Positions 1 through 6,743 are shown, counted from the first letter of the stretch. The stretch is 10,177 bases of DNA from Clostridia bacterium (GCA_900770945.1 CAAGME010000003.1:1-10177); one strand, 5' to 3'. The notes: generated from the letters alone by a model not told the origin. Numbers and translations are program-made.

Positions 1-150
1 ACCGACTTGCAAGTTGGCTTTTTCTCCGCAAAAATGCGAAGCACATAAAAGAGCGTATTTTTTGATGATTTTTTGCGAGCGTGAGGGATGCTGTACTGAA
101 CGTACTGCGCCCGAACGGTTGCTAAAAAGCGCGAAAAAGACGCCTTTTAG
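1..150. repeat. Candidate dispersed intergenic repeat
   Basis: Read on the minus strand this block is open and would encode a Phe/Ser/Arg/Lys-rich peptide including SNRSGAVRSVQHPSRSQK and CASHFCGEKANLQVG. It has no start codon, ribosome binding site or family resemblance. From memory, near-identical conceptual peptides recur as spurious small proteins in many Clostridia assemblies, which would fit a dispersed non-coding repeat. Only one copy is visible here, so repetition cannot be shown from this window. The left boundary lies at or beyond the window edge. The right boundary is a guess, placed where the purine/T-rich pattern ends. Confidence 0.45.
2..23 (+). terminator. Terminator-like hairpin at the left edge
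   Basis: The near-palindrome CCGACTTGCAAGTTGG (2-17) folds into a short stem, with one G-U pair, around a TTGCAA centre. It is followed by CTTTTTC, so it has the form of a weak rho-independent terminator reading rightward. It could end a gene left of the window, or it may simply be the end of the repeat block in which it lies. The stem is short, so function is uncertain. Confidence 0.4.
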
Positions 151-220
151 GTAGTTAGTGATAAGGAATGCAATCCCTACTGCTTGCTTCGTTTAAAAAC
201 TCGCAGACGGTATCCTACGA

Positions 221-994
221 TTATTTCAGCCCCTGGCTTTTTTTCCATACTCCCGTCTTTATTCCGTCCGGCAAAATTTTCGTACAGAACACGAGGAACT
301 TATTGAACGCCCCGTAGGAGCTTACTGCTTTGCCATTTTTCAAGTCCCGCCAAGCGCGTTTAGCGACTTTTTCCGGGTCGTAAACGGCAAAGTATTTTTT
401 CACTACGGCGTTCTTTTCTCCGCCGCTTTCCGCGCGGTCGAAAAATTTTGTTTTCGTCCAAAAAGGACAGACGGCGATTACCTTTATTCCTTGCTTTTTA
501 ACTTCGCTCCTTAAAGCCCTCGAAAAACTAAGCACGTACGCCTTAGTCGCCGAATACACGTTGATGTACGGTATTGCCTGAAAACCCGCAACGGAAGCGA
601 TTTCGATAATCTTGCCGCCCTTTTGCATATACGGCAACGCAACGTGCGTTATCGCCGTCAACGCGCGACAGTTTAAGTCTATCATGCCGAGCGTTTCGTC
701 GAGCGGAATATCTTCGGTTTTACCGAATTTGCCGTATCCGCTGCAATTGACGAGCAAATCAACTATCGGTTTTTCTTCGTTTAATTTTGCGATAAGTACG
801 TCTATAGAGCGATTATCGCTTAAATCAAGCGGGATAGGAACGACTTTGCCGCGAGGAGAGGAAAGCTCCTCAAGCTTATTTTTACTCCTTGCAATGACCC
901 AGATTTCGTCAAAATTATATTCCGGCGGCATCGTGGAAAAGAGTTGATAGCCTATCCCCGAAGACGCGCCCGTCATTATCGCTATTTTTTTCAT
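221..994 (-). CDS. SDR family NAD(P)-dependent oxidoreductase
   Basis: This is a 257-residue classical short-chain dehydrogenase/reductase, a cytosolic single-domain Rossmann enzyme that oxidises or reduces an alcohol/carbonyl with NAD(P). TGASSGIG (8-15) is the dinucleotide-binding motif, with R36 after the second beta strand. NCSG (83-86) is the NNAG variant. N108, S134, Y147 and K151 (YSATK) form the complete catalytic tetrad. The usual PG after beta-6 is replaced by CPFWTKT (176-182). The overall look is that of DltE/YqjQ-like SDRs (COG0300). The ATG at 992-994 follows a strong AAAGGGGT site that overlaps the stop of the transporter gene 15 nt upstream, so it is the third gene of that operon. 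The substrate cannot be read from the sequence. Family is certain, role unknown. I see no convincing terminator after the stop. Confidence 0.93.
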   Translation of the reverse strand: MKKIAIMTGASSGIGYQLFSTMPPEYNFDEIWVIARSKNKLEELSSPRGKVVPIPLDLSDNRSIDVLIAKLNEEKPIVDLLVNCSGYGKFGKTEDIPLDETLGMIDLNCRALTAITHVALPYMQKGGKIIEIASVAGFQAIPYINVYSATKAYVLSFSRALRSEVKKQGIKVIAVCPFWTKTKFFDRAESGGEKNAVVKKYFAVYDPEKVAKRAWRDLKNGKAVSSYGAFNKFLVFCTKILPDGIKTGVWKKSQGLK

Positions 995-1009
995 GTTTTC
1001 ACCCCTTTA

Positions 1010-2299
1010 TTACAGCGTTATCGCAAGCCCCGCAAGCGCACCGAAAAGCGAGAATGCCGCAGGCAAAAAACCGTACTTACAGAAGTCCGCAAAAGTGAAC
1101 TTTACGCCGTTTTTATTGACTATCGAAGAAAACATAAGACCGGCAAGCGCGCCGAGCGGCGTAAAAAACGCTCCTACGTTCGAGCCTACTACCGTTGCAT
1201 AAACGGCTTTCAGGTACCCGTTGCCCGTCGCAAAAGACGCAATCGAAGAAAACAGCACGCTCATCGGTATGTTGTTTAAGAGATTTGCCGAAAGAGCGGA
1301 AGCAATTCCGTATTTTAAAATCACATTTTTTTCTCCGAAGAATTTTGCGCAAAGCTCGGTAAAGCCGGACAAGTCGAGCGCGAGAACGATTATAAACATG
1401 CCCACAACAAGCGGAGCCATCTGCCACGGCGCGCGCTTAATCCCTCCCGTCACCACGACCGGGCGTTCTTTTCTGACGGCGTAAAAAATAAGAGCAATCA
1501 CATAGAGAGAAACGCAACAGATTGCGGAAATATACCACATTTCAAGCCCTATATAGCTTGACGCGGCAACGAACGCCGTGCAGACAAAAAGCACCGAAAC
1601 GCCCAGCACGGATAGCTGTTTATCTTTTAATTTTATATCGATAATCGACTTATCGAGAGGCTTTTTCAAACTTTTGCCGAACAAAAGAAGCAAAGCTATA
1701 AGCGAGCAAAGCCCGGCAAAAATCGTGGGGAGCCACATTACGGACAGATACGTAATAAAATCTATACCCGCCGCGCTCGTCAGATAAACGTTTGTCGGGT
1801 TTCCTATCAAAAAAAGCATGCTCCAGGTGTTTGCAGCGACGAATTCCGCCATTACATACGGCTTAGGATCTATGCCCGCCCTGCGCGCGAATTGCAAAAT
1901 GAAAGGCGTAAACGTTAAAATAACGACGTCGTTCGAGGTAAAAACCGTAAGAACGGATACAAGAACGTAGAACGTGAAAAAAATCTTTAACTGACTGTCG
2001 CCCGCTTTTTTTGCGGCAAGGCAAGCAAGAGCTTCAAAAAAACCCGTTTCGTCGAGAAAAACCGATATCAGCGAAGTAGAAATAAAGAGAATTACTACCT
2101 TTAAAGGGTTCGCCGCGCTTTTTTCGATGAGTTTTGAAAAGACCGTTTGCAAATCTATACTACCCGCAAGGATAAGAATAAGCGCGCCGACAATCGGCAC
2201 TATAGGGTAAAATTCAAAATTTACGCGCTTTGGCTTAAGAAGAACCGAAAGCCCGATCAAAAGCGAAGCAGAAAGCGCGACTATAATAGGCAAAACCAT
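1010..2299 (-). CDS. ArsB/NhaD-like (IT superfamily) ion transporter
   Basis: This is a 429-residue polytopic inner-membrane protein with about 11-12 hydrophobic segments spread over its whole length. Diagnostic re-entrant motifs are FTSNDVVILTFTP (120-132) and NTWSMLFLIGNPTN (157-170) in the first half, and SANLLNNIPMS (337-347) and GSNVGAFFTPLGALAGL (372-388) in the second. This pseudo-symmetric pattern is typical of ArsB, NhaD and CitM/SLC13-type carriers, which move oxyanions, Na+/H+ or carboxylates. No arsR, arsA or arsC lies nearby, so an arsenite role is not supported. The cargo remains unknown. The gene sits between the MTA/SAH nucleosidase gene (15-nt gap upstream) and the SDR gene (15-nt gap downstream) and is almost surely co-transcribed with them. 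The ATG at 2297-2299 has a modest AAAAGG site about 8 nt away. Length and motifs appear intact. Confidence 0.85.
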   Translation of the reverse strand: MVLPIIVALSASLLIGLSVLLKPKRVNFEFYPIVPIVGALILILAGSIDLQTVFSKLIEKSAANPLKVVILFISTSLISVFLDETGFFEALACLAAKKAGDSQLKIFFTFYVLVSVLTVFTSNDVVILTFTPFILQFARRAGIDPKPYVMAEFVAANTWSMLFLIGNPTNVYLTSAAGIDFITYLSVMWLPTIFAGLCSLIALLLLFGKSLKKPLDKSIIDIKLKDKQLSVLGVSVLFVCTAFVAASSYIGLEMWYISAICCVSLYVIALIFYAVRKERPVVVTGGIKRAPWQMAPLVVGMFIIVLALDLSGFTELCAKFFGEKNVILKYGIASALSANLLNNIPMSVLFSSIASFATGNGYLKAVYATVVGSNVGAFFTPLGALAGLMFSSIVNKNGVKFTFADFCKYGFLPAAFSLFGALAGLAITL

Positions 2300-2314
2300 A
2301 AAAAACGCCTTTTC

Positions 2315-2992
2315 TTATAACTTTTCGACGAGTATTTTAAGCAATTTTCCGTAATCGTCGTTGAGCCGAGTTATAAAAGACGAGTAATCCTCCGCGCTCG
2401 CTTCATCCGAAACGGCTTTGATTATTAAACACGGCACACCCGCGTTTTTTGCGGTAAAGTAAATGCCGGCGGCTTCCATTTCGCAAACGGAAGCGTTAAA
2501 TTCTTTCTTCAAGCCTTTTTTAAAATTCTCGTCGGCAACGAACTTATCGCCCGAAGCGCAGACGCCTTCCTTCATATCGGGAAAGATATTTTTGACGGCT
2601 TTTCGTAAATCTTCGTCCGTTAAATACACGGGGCTTACTCCGTTTTCATACTGTCCGCGGCAAGTTCCGTCAAGTGCGGAAGTATCGAAGTCGTAATGAA
2701 CGACGCCCGAAACAAGGTACAGCCCGCCTATTTTGCTTTCGTCCGAAACGCCGCCCGCAAGCCCGAAGTTAAAGACCGCTTCGACGCCGTATTTTAAGAG
2801 AACGTACTGCGTTGCCGCGGCGGCGCAAATTTCGCCCACTCCCGAGTTTATAAAGTAAATTTCCTTGTCGCCGACAACGTATTCATTGACGACAAAGTCC
2901 CCGTATAAGTCGGTTTTCACCGATTTCCCGAGATACTTAGCTAACAATTCGTATTCTTTCGCCATTGCGGCGACCACTGCTATTTTTTTCAT
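2315..2992 (-). CDS. mtnN: 5'-methylthioadenosine/S-adenosylhomocysteine nucleosidase
   Basis: This 225-residue cytosolic enzyme of the PNP/UDP phosphorylase superfamily is expected to cleave adenine from MTA, SAH and 5'-deoxyadenosine, clearing products of SAM-dependent reactions. Aligned by eye with E. coli MTAN, the catalytic Glu12 corresponds to E13 (in AAMAKE), Glu174 to E173 (CEMEA, 170-174) and Asp197 to D196 (VSDEAS). GLAGG (77-81) and ASGDKFV (146-152) are the family glycine-rich and purine-side motifs. The length matches the usual 228-235. I chose the ATG at 2990-2992 because it begins the conserved MKKIAVV strand and has AAAAGGA upstream. A longer in-frame ATG at 3118 would add 42 unrelated residues and run into the divergent gene. 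It is the first gene of the operon with the transporter and SDR. A futalosine-hydrolase-like role is a less likely alternative. Confidence 0.93.
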   Translation of the reverse strand: MKKIAVVAAMAKEYELLAKYLGKSVKTDLYGDFVVNEYVVGDKEIYFINSGVGEICAAAATQYVLLKYGVEAVFNFGLAGGVSDESKIGGLYLVSGVVHYDFDTSALDGTCRGQYENGVSPVYLTDEDLRKAVKNIFPDMKEGVCASGDKFVADENFKKGLKKEFNASVCEMEAAGIYFTAKNAGVPCLIIKAVSDEASAEDYSSFITRLNDDYGKLLKILVEKL

Positions 2993-3018
2993 TTTCGTTT
3001 TCCTTTTCGGCAACGCGA

Positions 3019-3048
3019 TTAACGCTTGAAAGCACGTTTTCATATAAT
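3019..3048 (+). promoter_or_regulatory. Promoter for the C26 hydrolase gene
   Basis: A perfect -10 TATAAT (3043-3048) lies 18 nt after a partial -35 TTAACG (3019-3024). The predicted start is near 3055, giving a leader of about 25 nt. The divergent MTA/SAH nucleosidase operon must also start in this 87-nt spacer. Its best minus-strand -10 candidates (TATAAC, TATATG) lack good -35 partners, so I do not call that promoter. Confidence 0.6.
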
Positions 3049-3079
3049 GTAGGGCGTTATAAAGCGAGGGATAAAAAGT

Positions 3080-3709
3080 TTGACTAAGATTTTCGTTTAC
3101 GGAAAGTATCCGCACCAAAATTACATTAAAGCCGTAAAAAAAGCCGGATTTACCGTAACGATGAATCCGGACGAAGCCGATTGTTTGCTGCTCGGCGGCG
3201 GCGGCGACGTTGCGCCCTGTCTTTACGGCGGAGTCGGAACGAACGCGCGCGACGTTGACATCGAACGCGACGTGAACGAACTTTATCTTATCCGCAAATT
3301 TTTAAAGACGGACAGATACGTTTTCGGCATTTGCCGCGGCGAACAGATTATAAACGTGTATTTCGGCGGAACGCTTTACAACACGCTTTTTTCTCGTCAT
3401 GCTTACCGCGGGCGCGACAGACTGCACGCCGCAACCTTTAAAGGTTTGCTCAAAAAGACATACGGCGAAGCGGGAATAGTAAACAGCGCGCACCGCCAAG
3501 CCGTGCAAAGGTTGGGTTGCGGCTTAAAAGCGACGGCGATTGCAGACGACGGAGAGATTGAAGCAATCGAGGGAAAAAACGTGTTTGCCGTTCAGTTTCA
3601 CCCCGAAAGAACGGTCCTTCCCGCAATCGACGGGGCAAAGCTGTTTTCGGCGTTTTTATCTCTTGCCGAAAAGCGAGCGAAGATACGAAAAATTACCTCT
3701 TTAAGCTAA
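3080..3709 (+). CDS. Class I glutamine amidotransferase-like C26 hydrolase (PuuD-like)
   Basis: This 209-residue cytosolic protein belongs to peptidase family C26, relatives of gamma-glutamyl-GABA hydrolase PuuD. GGGGDVAPCLYG (39-50) is the family N-terminal signature. GICRGEQIINV (83-93) carries the nucleophile C85 at the nucleophile elbow. VNSAHRQAV (134-142) is the second signature, and FAVQFHPE (169-176) supplies H174 and E176, completing the Cys-His-Glu triad. It likely hydrolyses a gamma-glutamyl amide, but the substrate is unknown. It is shorter than typical PuuD (about 250), mainly through a short N-terminal lead-in. The start is TTG at 3080-3082, supported by GAGGG 8 nt upstream and by the beta-strand that follows (KIFVYG). 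No usable ATG exists before the conserved part. It is the only complete plus-strand gene, and its last 17 nt overlap the end of rho tail to tail. Confidence 0.88.
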   Translation: MTKIFVYGKYPHQNYIKAVKKAGFTVTMNPDEADCLLLGGGGDVAPCLYGGVGTNARDVDIERDVNELYLIRKFLKTDRYVFGICRGEQIINVYFGGTLYNTLFSRHAYRGRDRLHAATFKGLLKKTYGEAGIVNSAHRQAVQRLGCGLKATAIADDGEIEAIEGKNVFAVQFHPERTVLPAIDGAKLFSAFLSLAEKRAKIRKITSLS

Positions 3710-5051
3710 GGTAGCCGTCGGCTTTAACGATAAGCTCCGCATTGTCTTTGGTTTTTTCCATCATACCGATAATGGTTTCGGTTGCGTGTTCGTCGTCGGA
3801 AAGTCTCCTTCTTATCTTGTCGGCGCAAGCAAGTTCGTCTTCCGTCAAAAGATATCCGTCCTTTCTCGTGCCGCTCTTCAAGATGTCTATCGCGGGGAAA
3901 ATTCTCTTTTCGGCGAGCGAGCGCGAAAGGGTTATTTCCATGTTGCCGGTGCCTTTGAATTCTTCAAACACTATATCGTCAAGGCGACTGCCCGTATCCA
4001 CGAGCGCGGTGGAAATAACCGTCAGACTTCCCGCTTCCGTGTTCCTTGCAAGACCGAAAAACTTTTTAGCCGTCTGCAAAGCCGCGGGGTCGATGCCGCC
4101 CGACAAAAGTTTGCCCGAGCCGGGAACGGACACGTTGCACGCCCTCGTGAGCTTGGTGATGGAATCCATCAATATGAGAACGTCCTTACCGGCTTCGACA
4201 AGGGCTTTGCCGCGCTTGAAGCAAAGCTCGGAAAGGCGCAGGTGGTGTTCCATTGACTGGTCGAACGTGGACGAGATAACCTCGCCTTTTACGCAAGACT
4301 TAAAATCCGTTACTTCCTCGGGGCGTTCGTCCACGAGAAGTACCATAAGGTGTATTTCCGGGTGAAATTTTTCAACCGATTTCGCGATTCTTTTTAAAAG
4401 CGTCGTTTTGCCCGTTTTCGGCGGCGCGACGACAAGCCCGCGTTGACCTTTGCCTATCGGGCAGAAAAGATCTATCATTCTGAGCGGGATTTCACCCGTT
4501 CCGCCGAGCGTTATTCTCGTGTTGGGGTAATACGGCGTCAAATCGTCGAAGCGCGGGCGCGCGGTAAGCGTAGGCTCTTCATCGTTCACGGCGGTAACGT
4601 CCGTCATTTCGGGCAACTTGTTTTCCCTTTTGGGTTGCACTCTGCCCGTGACCTTGTCGCCTTCACGCAAAAAGAATTTTTTTATGGTCGGGCGCGCGAT
4701 AAACGCGTCGCGCACGGAAGTGTCGAAGTTAGAAACCCTTATGAACCCGTACCCTTCGTTGTTAAGCTCTAAAATACCCGTTATCGTTTCGCCTTCGGCA
4801 GCGACATCGTTAAGGGCGACCGGGTCGAAGTTGTCGGACTTCGGGTCGTATTTAGGGTAGAATATGGAACGGTCCACCCGGCTGCTCGGTCTGCCGCGAT
4901 TGTTGCGGATAGGCTGATATTCGCCGCGATCGATTCTGATAAGCTCGTCTATCAAAGTCGCTTTGTTCTTGTTTGCCGGCGTGCCGCCTCTTCTTGCGAG
5001 CATGCTTCTCAAATCTCCGATGTTATAAAGTTGATATTCTTTCTTTTCCAT
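3693..5051 (-). CDS. rho: Transcription termination factor Rho
   Basis: This 452-residue hexameric RNA helicase/translocase ends transcription at rho-dependent sites. Domains in order: a Rho_N SAP-like helical domain (about 5-42), a short basic Arg/Asn linker (43-67), a cold-shock RNA-binding domain with EGYGFIRV (99-106), and a RecA-like ATPase core (about 180-420). Visible motifs are Walker A PPKTGKTT (210-217), DERPEEV (241-247), Walker B VLILMD (291-296), the Q-loop GSGKLLSGGID (311-321), and the R-loop/arginine region EEFKGTGNMEITLSR (363-377). There is no large Asp/Arg-rich insertion of the actinobacterial kind. The motif after Walker B is DSITK instead of the usual DSITR. The start is supported by AAGGAG 11 nt upstream of ATG. 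It is the second gene after the MBL-fold gene (18-nt gap) and overlaps the C26 gene tail to tail. Confidence 0.97.
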   Translation of the reverse strand: MEKKEYQLYNIGDLRSMLARRGGTPANKNKATLIDELIRIDRGEYQPIRNNRGRPSSRVDRSIFYPKYDPKSDNFDPVALNDVAAEGETITGILELNNEGYGFIRVSNFDTSVRDAFIARPTIKKFFLREGDKVTGRVQPKRENKLPEMTDVTAVNDEEPTLTARPRFDDLTPYYPNTRITLGGTGEIPLRMIDLFCPIGKGQRGLVVAPPKTGKTTLLKRIAKSVEKFHPEIHLMVLLVDERPEEVTDFKSCVKGEVISSTFDQSMEHHLRLSELCFKRGKALVEAGKDVLILMDSITKLTRACNVSVPGSGKLLSGGIDPAALQTAKKFFGLARNTEAGSLTVISTALVDTGSRLDDIVFEEFKGTGNMEITLSRSLAEKRIFPAIDILKSGTRKDGYLLTEDELACADKIRRRLSDDEHATETIIGMMEKTKDNAELIVKADGYLSLKR

Positions 5052-5069
5052 GGCAAGGCGTTCTCCTTA

Positions 5070-5708
5070 TCAATATTTTTCGTAATCGAAAACGAAAACT
5101 TCGGTTTTTTGCGGAAGAGAAGAAGAGGTGAGTTCGAGTTCGCTTCCTCTTTTGACCCTTTCGAATTTTCCTATAAACTTATCCGCGGTGTCCAAAACGT
5201 CGAACGAGCGCGGAGTTTTAAAATGCATCGGGATTACGATTTTCGCTTTAGAAGCGCAAGCGTACTTGTAGGCTTCCTCCGCGTCTATCGTATAAAACCC
5301 GCCTACCGGGATAAAGCAAACGTCGCATTTGCCGATTTTTGCGGCGGTTTCTTCCGAAAATTTTTCGCCTATATCGCCGTAGTGGCAAAACCTGACGCCG
5401 TCTACGGTGAACTTAATGACGGAATTCTTCCCGCGCTTAGCACCGTTTTCGTCGTCATGACAGCAAATTACGCGCTTCAACGAAAGGTCTTTTTCGATCA
5501 TAGGGTTCACGTCGGAAGTAAGACCGTAAAAGTAAAGCGACGCCGAAACCTTGTTGACGGCGTTATGATCGAAGTGGTCATGCGAGCAGATGCAATAATC
5601 GGCTTTAACTTTTTCCATTTCGAAGTCCATTCCCGAATAGGGATCGCACACGACGGAAACACTCCCTTCGACAAAAAAAGCGGAATGCCCGAGAAACTTT
5701 ATTTTCAT
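5070..5708 (-). CDS. MBL-fold metallo-hydrolase (UlaG/UPF0173-like)
   Basis: This 212-residue cytosolic protein has the metallo-beta-lactamase fold, expected to bind one or two metal ions and hydrolyse an ester, amide or phosphoester. Family marks in order: LGHSAF (6-11) and CDPYSG (21-26) of the UlaG/UPF0173 type, metal motif SHDHFDH (42-48), CHDDENGAKRG (83-93), CHYGDIG (108-114) giving H109 and D112, PVGG (134-137), and MHFKT (161-165) with the last His ligand. All ligands look present. The real substrate is unknown for this group. The ATG at 5706-5708 has AGGTGA 4-5 nt upstream. It leads the MBL-rho transcript, 18 nt before rho. Its start codon overlaps the stop of a possible 19-codon leader ORF. 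A slightly longer plus-strand frame through the same DNA (5031-5774) has no domain and is a shadow. Confidence 0.9.
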   Translation of the reverse strand: MKIKFLGHSAFFVEGSVSVVCDPYSGMDFEMEKVKADYCICSHDHFDHNAVNKVSASLYFYGLTSDVNPMIEKDLSLKRVICCHDDENGAKRGKNSVIKFTVDGVRFCHYGDIGEKFSEETAAKIGKCDVCFIPVGGFYTIDAEEAYKYACASKAKIVIPMHFKTPRSFDVLDTADKFIGKFERVKRGSELELTSSSLPQKTEVFVFDYEKY

Positions 5709-5764
5709 TCTTCACCTGTAATAATATGTTTGCCGCATACCCTCGTCCTTATTCCCGAGGACAT
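5705..5764 (-). CDS. Possible 19-codon leader ORF before the MBL gene
   Basis: An ATG at 5762-5764 opens a frame of 19 codons, MSSGIRTRVCGKHIITGEE. It ends at a TGA that shares bases with the MBL start (ATGA), the arrangement seen in translational coupling. Its start codon lies inside the stem of the leader hairpin. Against it: no good ribosome binding site precedes it (only CGGGA about 12 nt away), it is very short, and I recognise no family. It is entered as a candidate small leader peptide, not as an established gene. Confidence 0.25.
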   Translation of the reverse strand: MSSGIRTRVCGKHIITGEE

Positions 5765-5768
5765 GCGA
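5733..5768 (-). promoter_or_regulatory. Stable 5'-leader hairpin of the MBL-rho mRNA
   Basis: In the minus-strand RNA, CGCAUGUCCUCG pairs with CGAGGGUAUGCG in a 12-bp stem (ten Watson-Crick and two G-U pairs), closed by the 10-nt loop GGAAUAAGGA. A further U-G pair is possible at the base. It lies about 36-70 nt into the predicted leader and 25 nt ahead of the MBL start. No U-tract follows, so it is not an intrinsic terminator. The loop exposes AAGGA. Function is unknown: it could be an mRNA stabiliser, a protein site or a translation-control element. Confidence 0.5.
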
Positions 5769-5810
5769 AAATAAAATCCCGTTTACAACCACTCTCTCTT
5801 TGTACTTAAT

Positions 5811-5839
5811 ATTTTAACAAAATATTCTATTTTAGTCAA
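5811..5839 (-). promoter_or_regulatory. Sigma-A-type promoter of the MBL-rho operon
   Basis: On the minus strand, -35 TTGACT (5834-5839) and -10 TAAAAT (5811-5816) are separated by exactly 17 nt in an AT-rich stretch. The expected start is near 5804, leaving a leader of about 95 nt before the MBL start codon. The remainder of the 180-nt spacer (5840-5888) holds only AT-rich sequence after the ATP-grasp stop, with no convincing terminator. Confidence 0.75.
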
Positions 5840-5888
5840 ACGGTATTGCGCTTCATTCAAAAATAAAACGTGCAATTTGAATATTAAC

Positions 5889-6743
5889 TTAACCGAATTT
5901 TGAAACGAGGTAGTCGGCATATGCTCCCGCAACGTCTATGCCCGTGGCTTTAACTATTCCGTTCCAGAAAGCGTTTGAATTTACTTCGCAGACGCAAAGT
6001 CCTTTTTCGTCCGAAAGAACGTCCACGCCGCAATAATCGAGATTTAAAATTTTTGCGCACTTTTCGGCAAGTTTTGCCTCTTCGCCGTCAATATCGGCTT
6101 TTATTCCCACGCCGCCGAGTTCCACGTTGGAACGGAAATCTTTTTCGTTTATTCTTTTCATCGCGGCTTTCGCTTTGCCGCCGATGACTATCACGCGCGT
6201 ATCTTCTCCGCCCTTGCCGATAAACTCCTGAAAGATATGCGGCTTGAAGTTCAACTCCTCATGAAGCTTTTTAAGTTCCTCTTGCGTTTTCGCAAGGTAC
6301 ACGCCGCGCCCCATCGAGCCGTAAACCTCTTTTACGACTATCGGGTACGGAATGATTTTTTCGACTTCTTTGAAAAACTTGTCGGTTTTTTCGGTGTAGT
6401 TGAGCGGCGAAAATATTGTTTCAGGCACCCTCACGTAAGGGTAAAGCGCAATGTAAGTTTTCATTTTATCGTCGCAAAGTTCTATCGATTTTGCGCTGTT
6501 AACGAGCTTATAGCCCGACTTTTCAAGTAAAACCGAAAGGTAAGGGTCCTTGTCGAGATACACGATAAAGTCGTATTCGCTAACTCTTGATTTTATTTTT
6601 CCGTCAATAAAGCACAGCACTTTGTCAGTGGTTAAAACGTCTGTTTTTACGCCGCGTTCTGTAAGAGCCGCCCTTAAAGTCTGTATCTGCGCTTCAAGGG
6701 AAGTCCCGAAATAAAATCCGTTTTTTATTATTGCGCAATTCAT
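5889..6743 (-). CDS. RimK-like ATP-grasp ligase
   Basis: This 284-residue cytosolic enzyme has the ATP-grasp fold and most resembles the RimK/glutamate-ligase group. It would join an amine to a carboxylate through an acyl phosphate, using ATP and Mg2+. Marks in order: an N-terminal pre-ATP-grasp domain (about 1-85), CDDKMKTY (90-97), VVKEVYGSMGRGV (136-148) with the ATP lysine and glycine loop, FQEFI (171-175), DTRVIVIGGKAKAAMKR (181-197), and GVDVL (239-243) with D241. CEVNSNAFWNGI (252-263) has metal ligands E253 and N255. The length is close to RimK (about 300). The target is unknown: a ribosomal protein, a cofactor tail or a small peptide are all possible. The ATG overlaps the upstream stop (ATGA), with GAGGA 7-8 nt before it, so translation is coupled to the flavoprotein gene. 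Family confident, substrate open. Confidence 0.88.
   Translation of the reverse strand: MNCAIIKNGFYFGTSLEAQIQTLRAALTERGVKTDVLTTDKVLCFIDGKIKSRVSEYDFIVYLDKDPYLSVLLEKSGYKLVNSAKSIELCDDKMKTYIALYPYVRVPETIFSPLNYTEKTDKFFKEVEKIIPYPIVVKEVYGSMGRGVYLAKTQEELKKLHEELNFKPHIFQEFIGKGGEDTRVIVIGGKAKAAMKRINEKDFRSNVELGGVGIKADIDGEEAKLAEKCAKILNLDYCGVDVLSDEKGLCVCEVNSNAFWNGIVKATGIDVAGAYADYLVSKFG

Noticed and set aside
131..150. GCG...CGC with T-runs as a terminator of the SDR operon
   Set aside because: The stem is only 3-4 bp, and the site lies some 70-90 nt past the stop within the repeat-like block.
1010..2299. Arsenic-resistance operon
   Set aside because: The carrier has ArsB-like motifs, but no ArsR, ArsA, ArsC or ArsM gene is present, and the related NhaD and SLC13 groups fit as well.
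2993..3118. 42-codon N-terminal extension of the MTA/SAH nucleosidase
   Set aside because: It crosses the divergent promoter and the start of the C26 gene, adds residues absent from the family, and the ATG at 2992 has its own AAAAGGA site.
3713..3726. AGCCG-T-CGGCT palindrome followed by TTAA, as a terminator after the C26 gene
   Set aside because: Only a 4-bp stem with a 3-nt loop and no real T-tract. It lies within rho codons.
3742..4365. Long plus-strand frames inside rho (also 3786-4256)
   Set aside because: They are shadows of the highly conserved rho coding sequence and encode Ser/Arg-rich products without any family.
5031..5774. 247-codon plus-strand frame
   Set aside because: It runs antisense to the MBL-fold gene, which has all metal motifs and a ribosome binding site. 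The plus-strand product has no recognisable domain.
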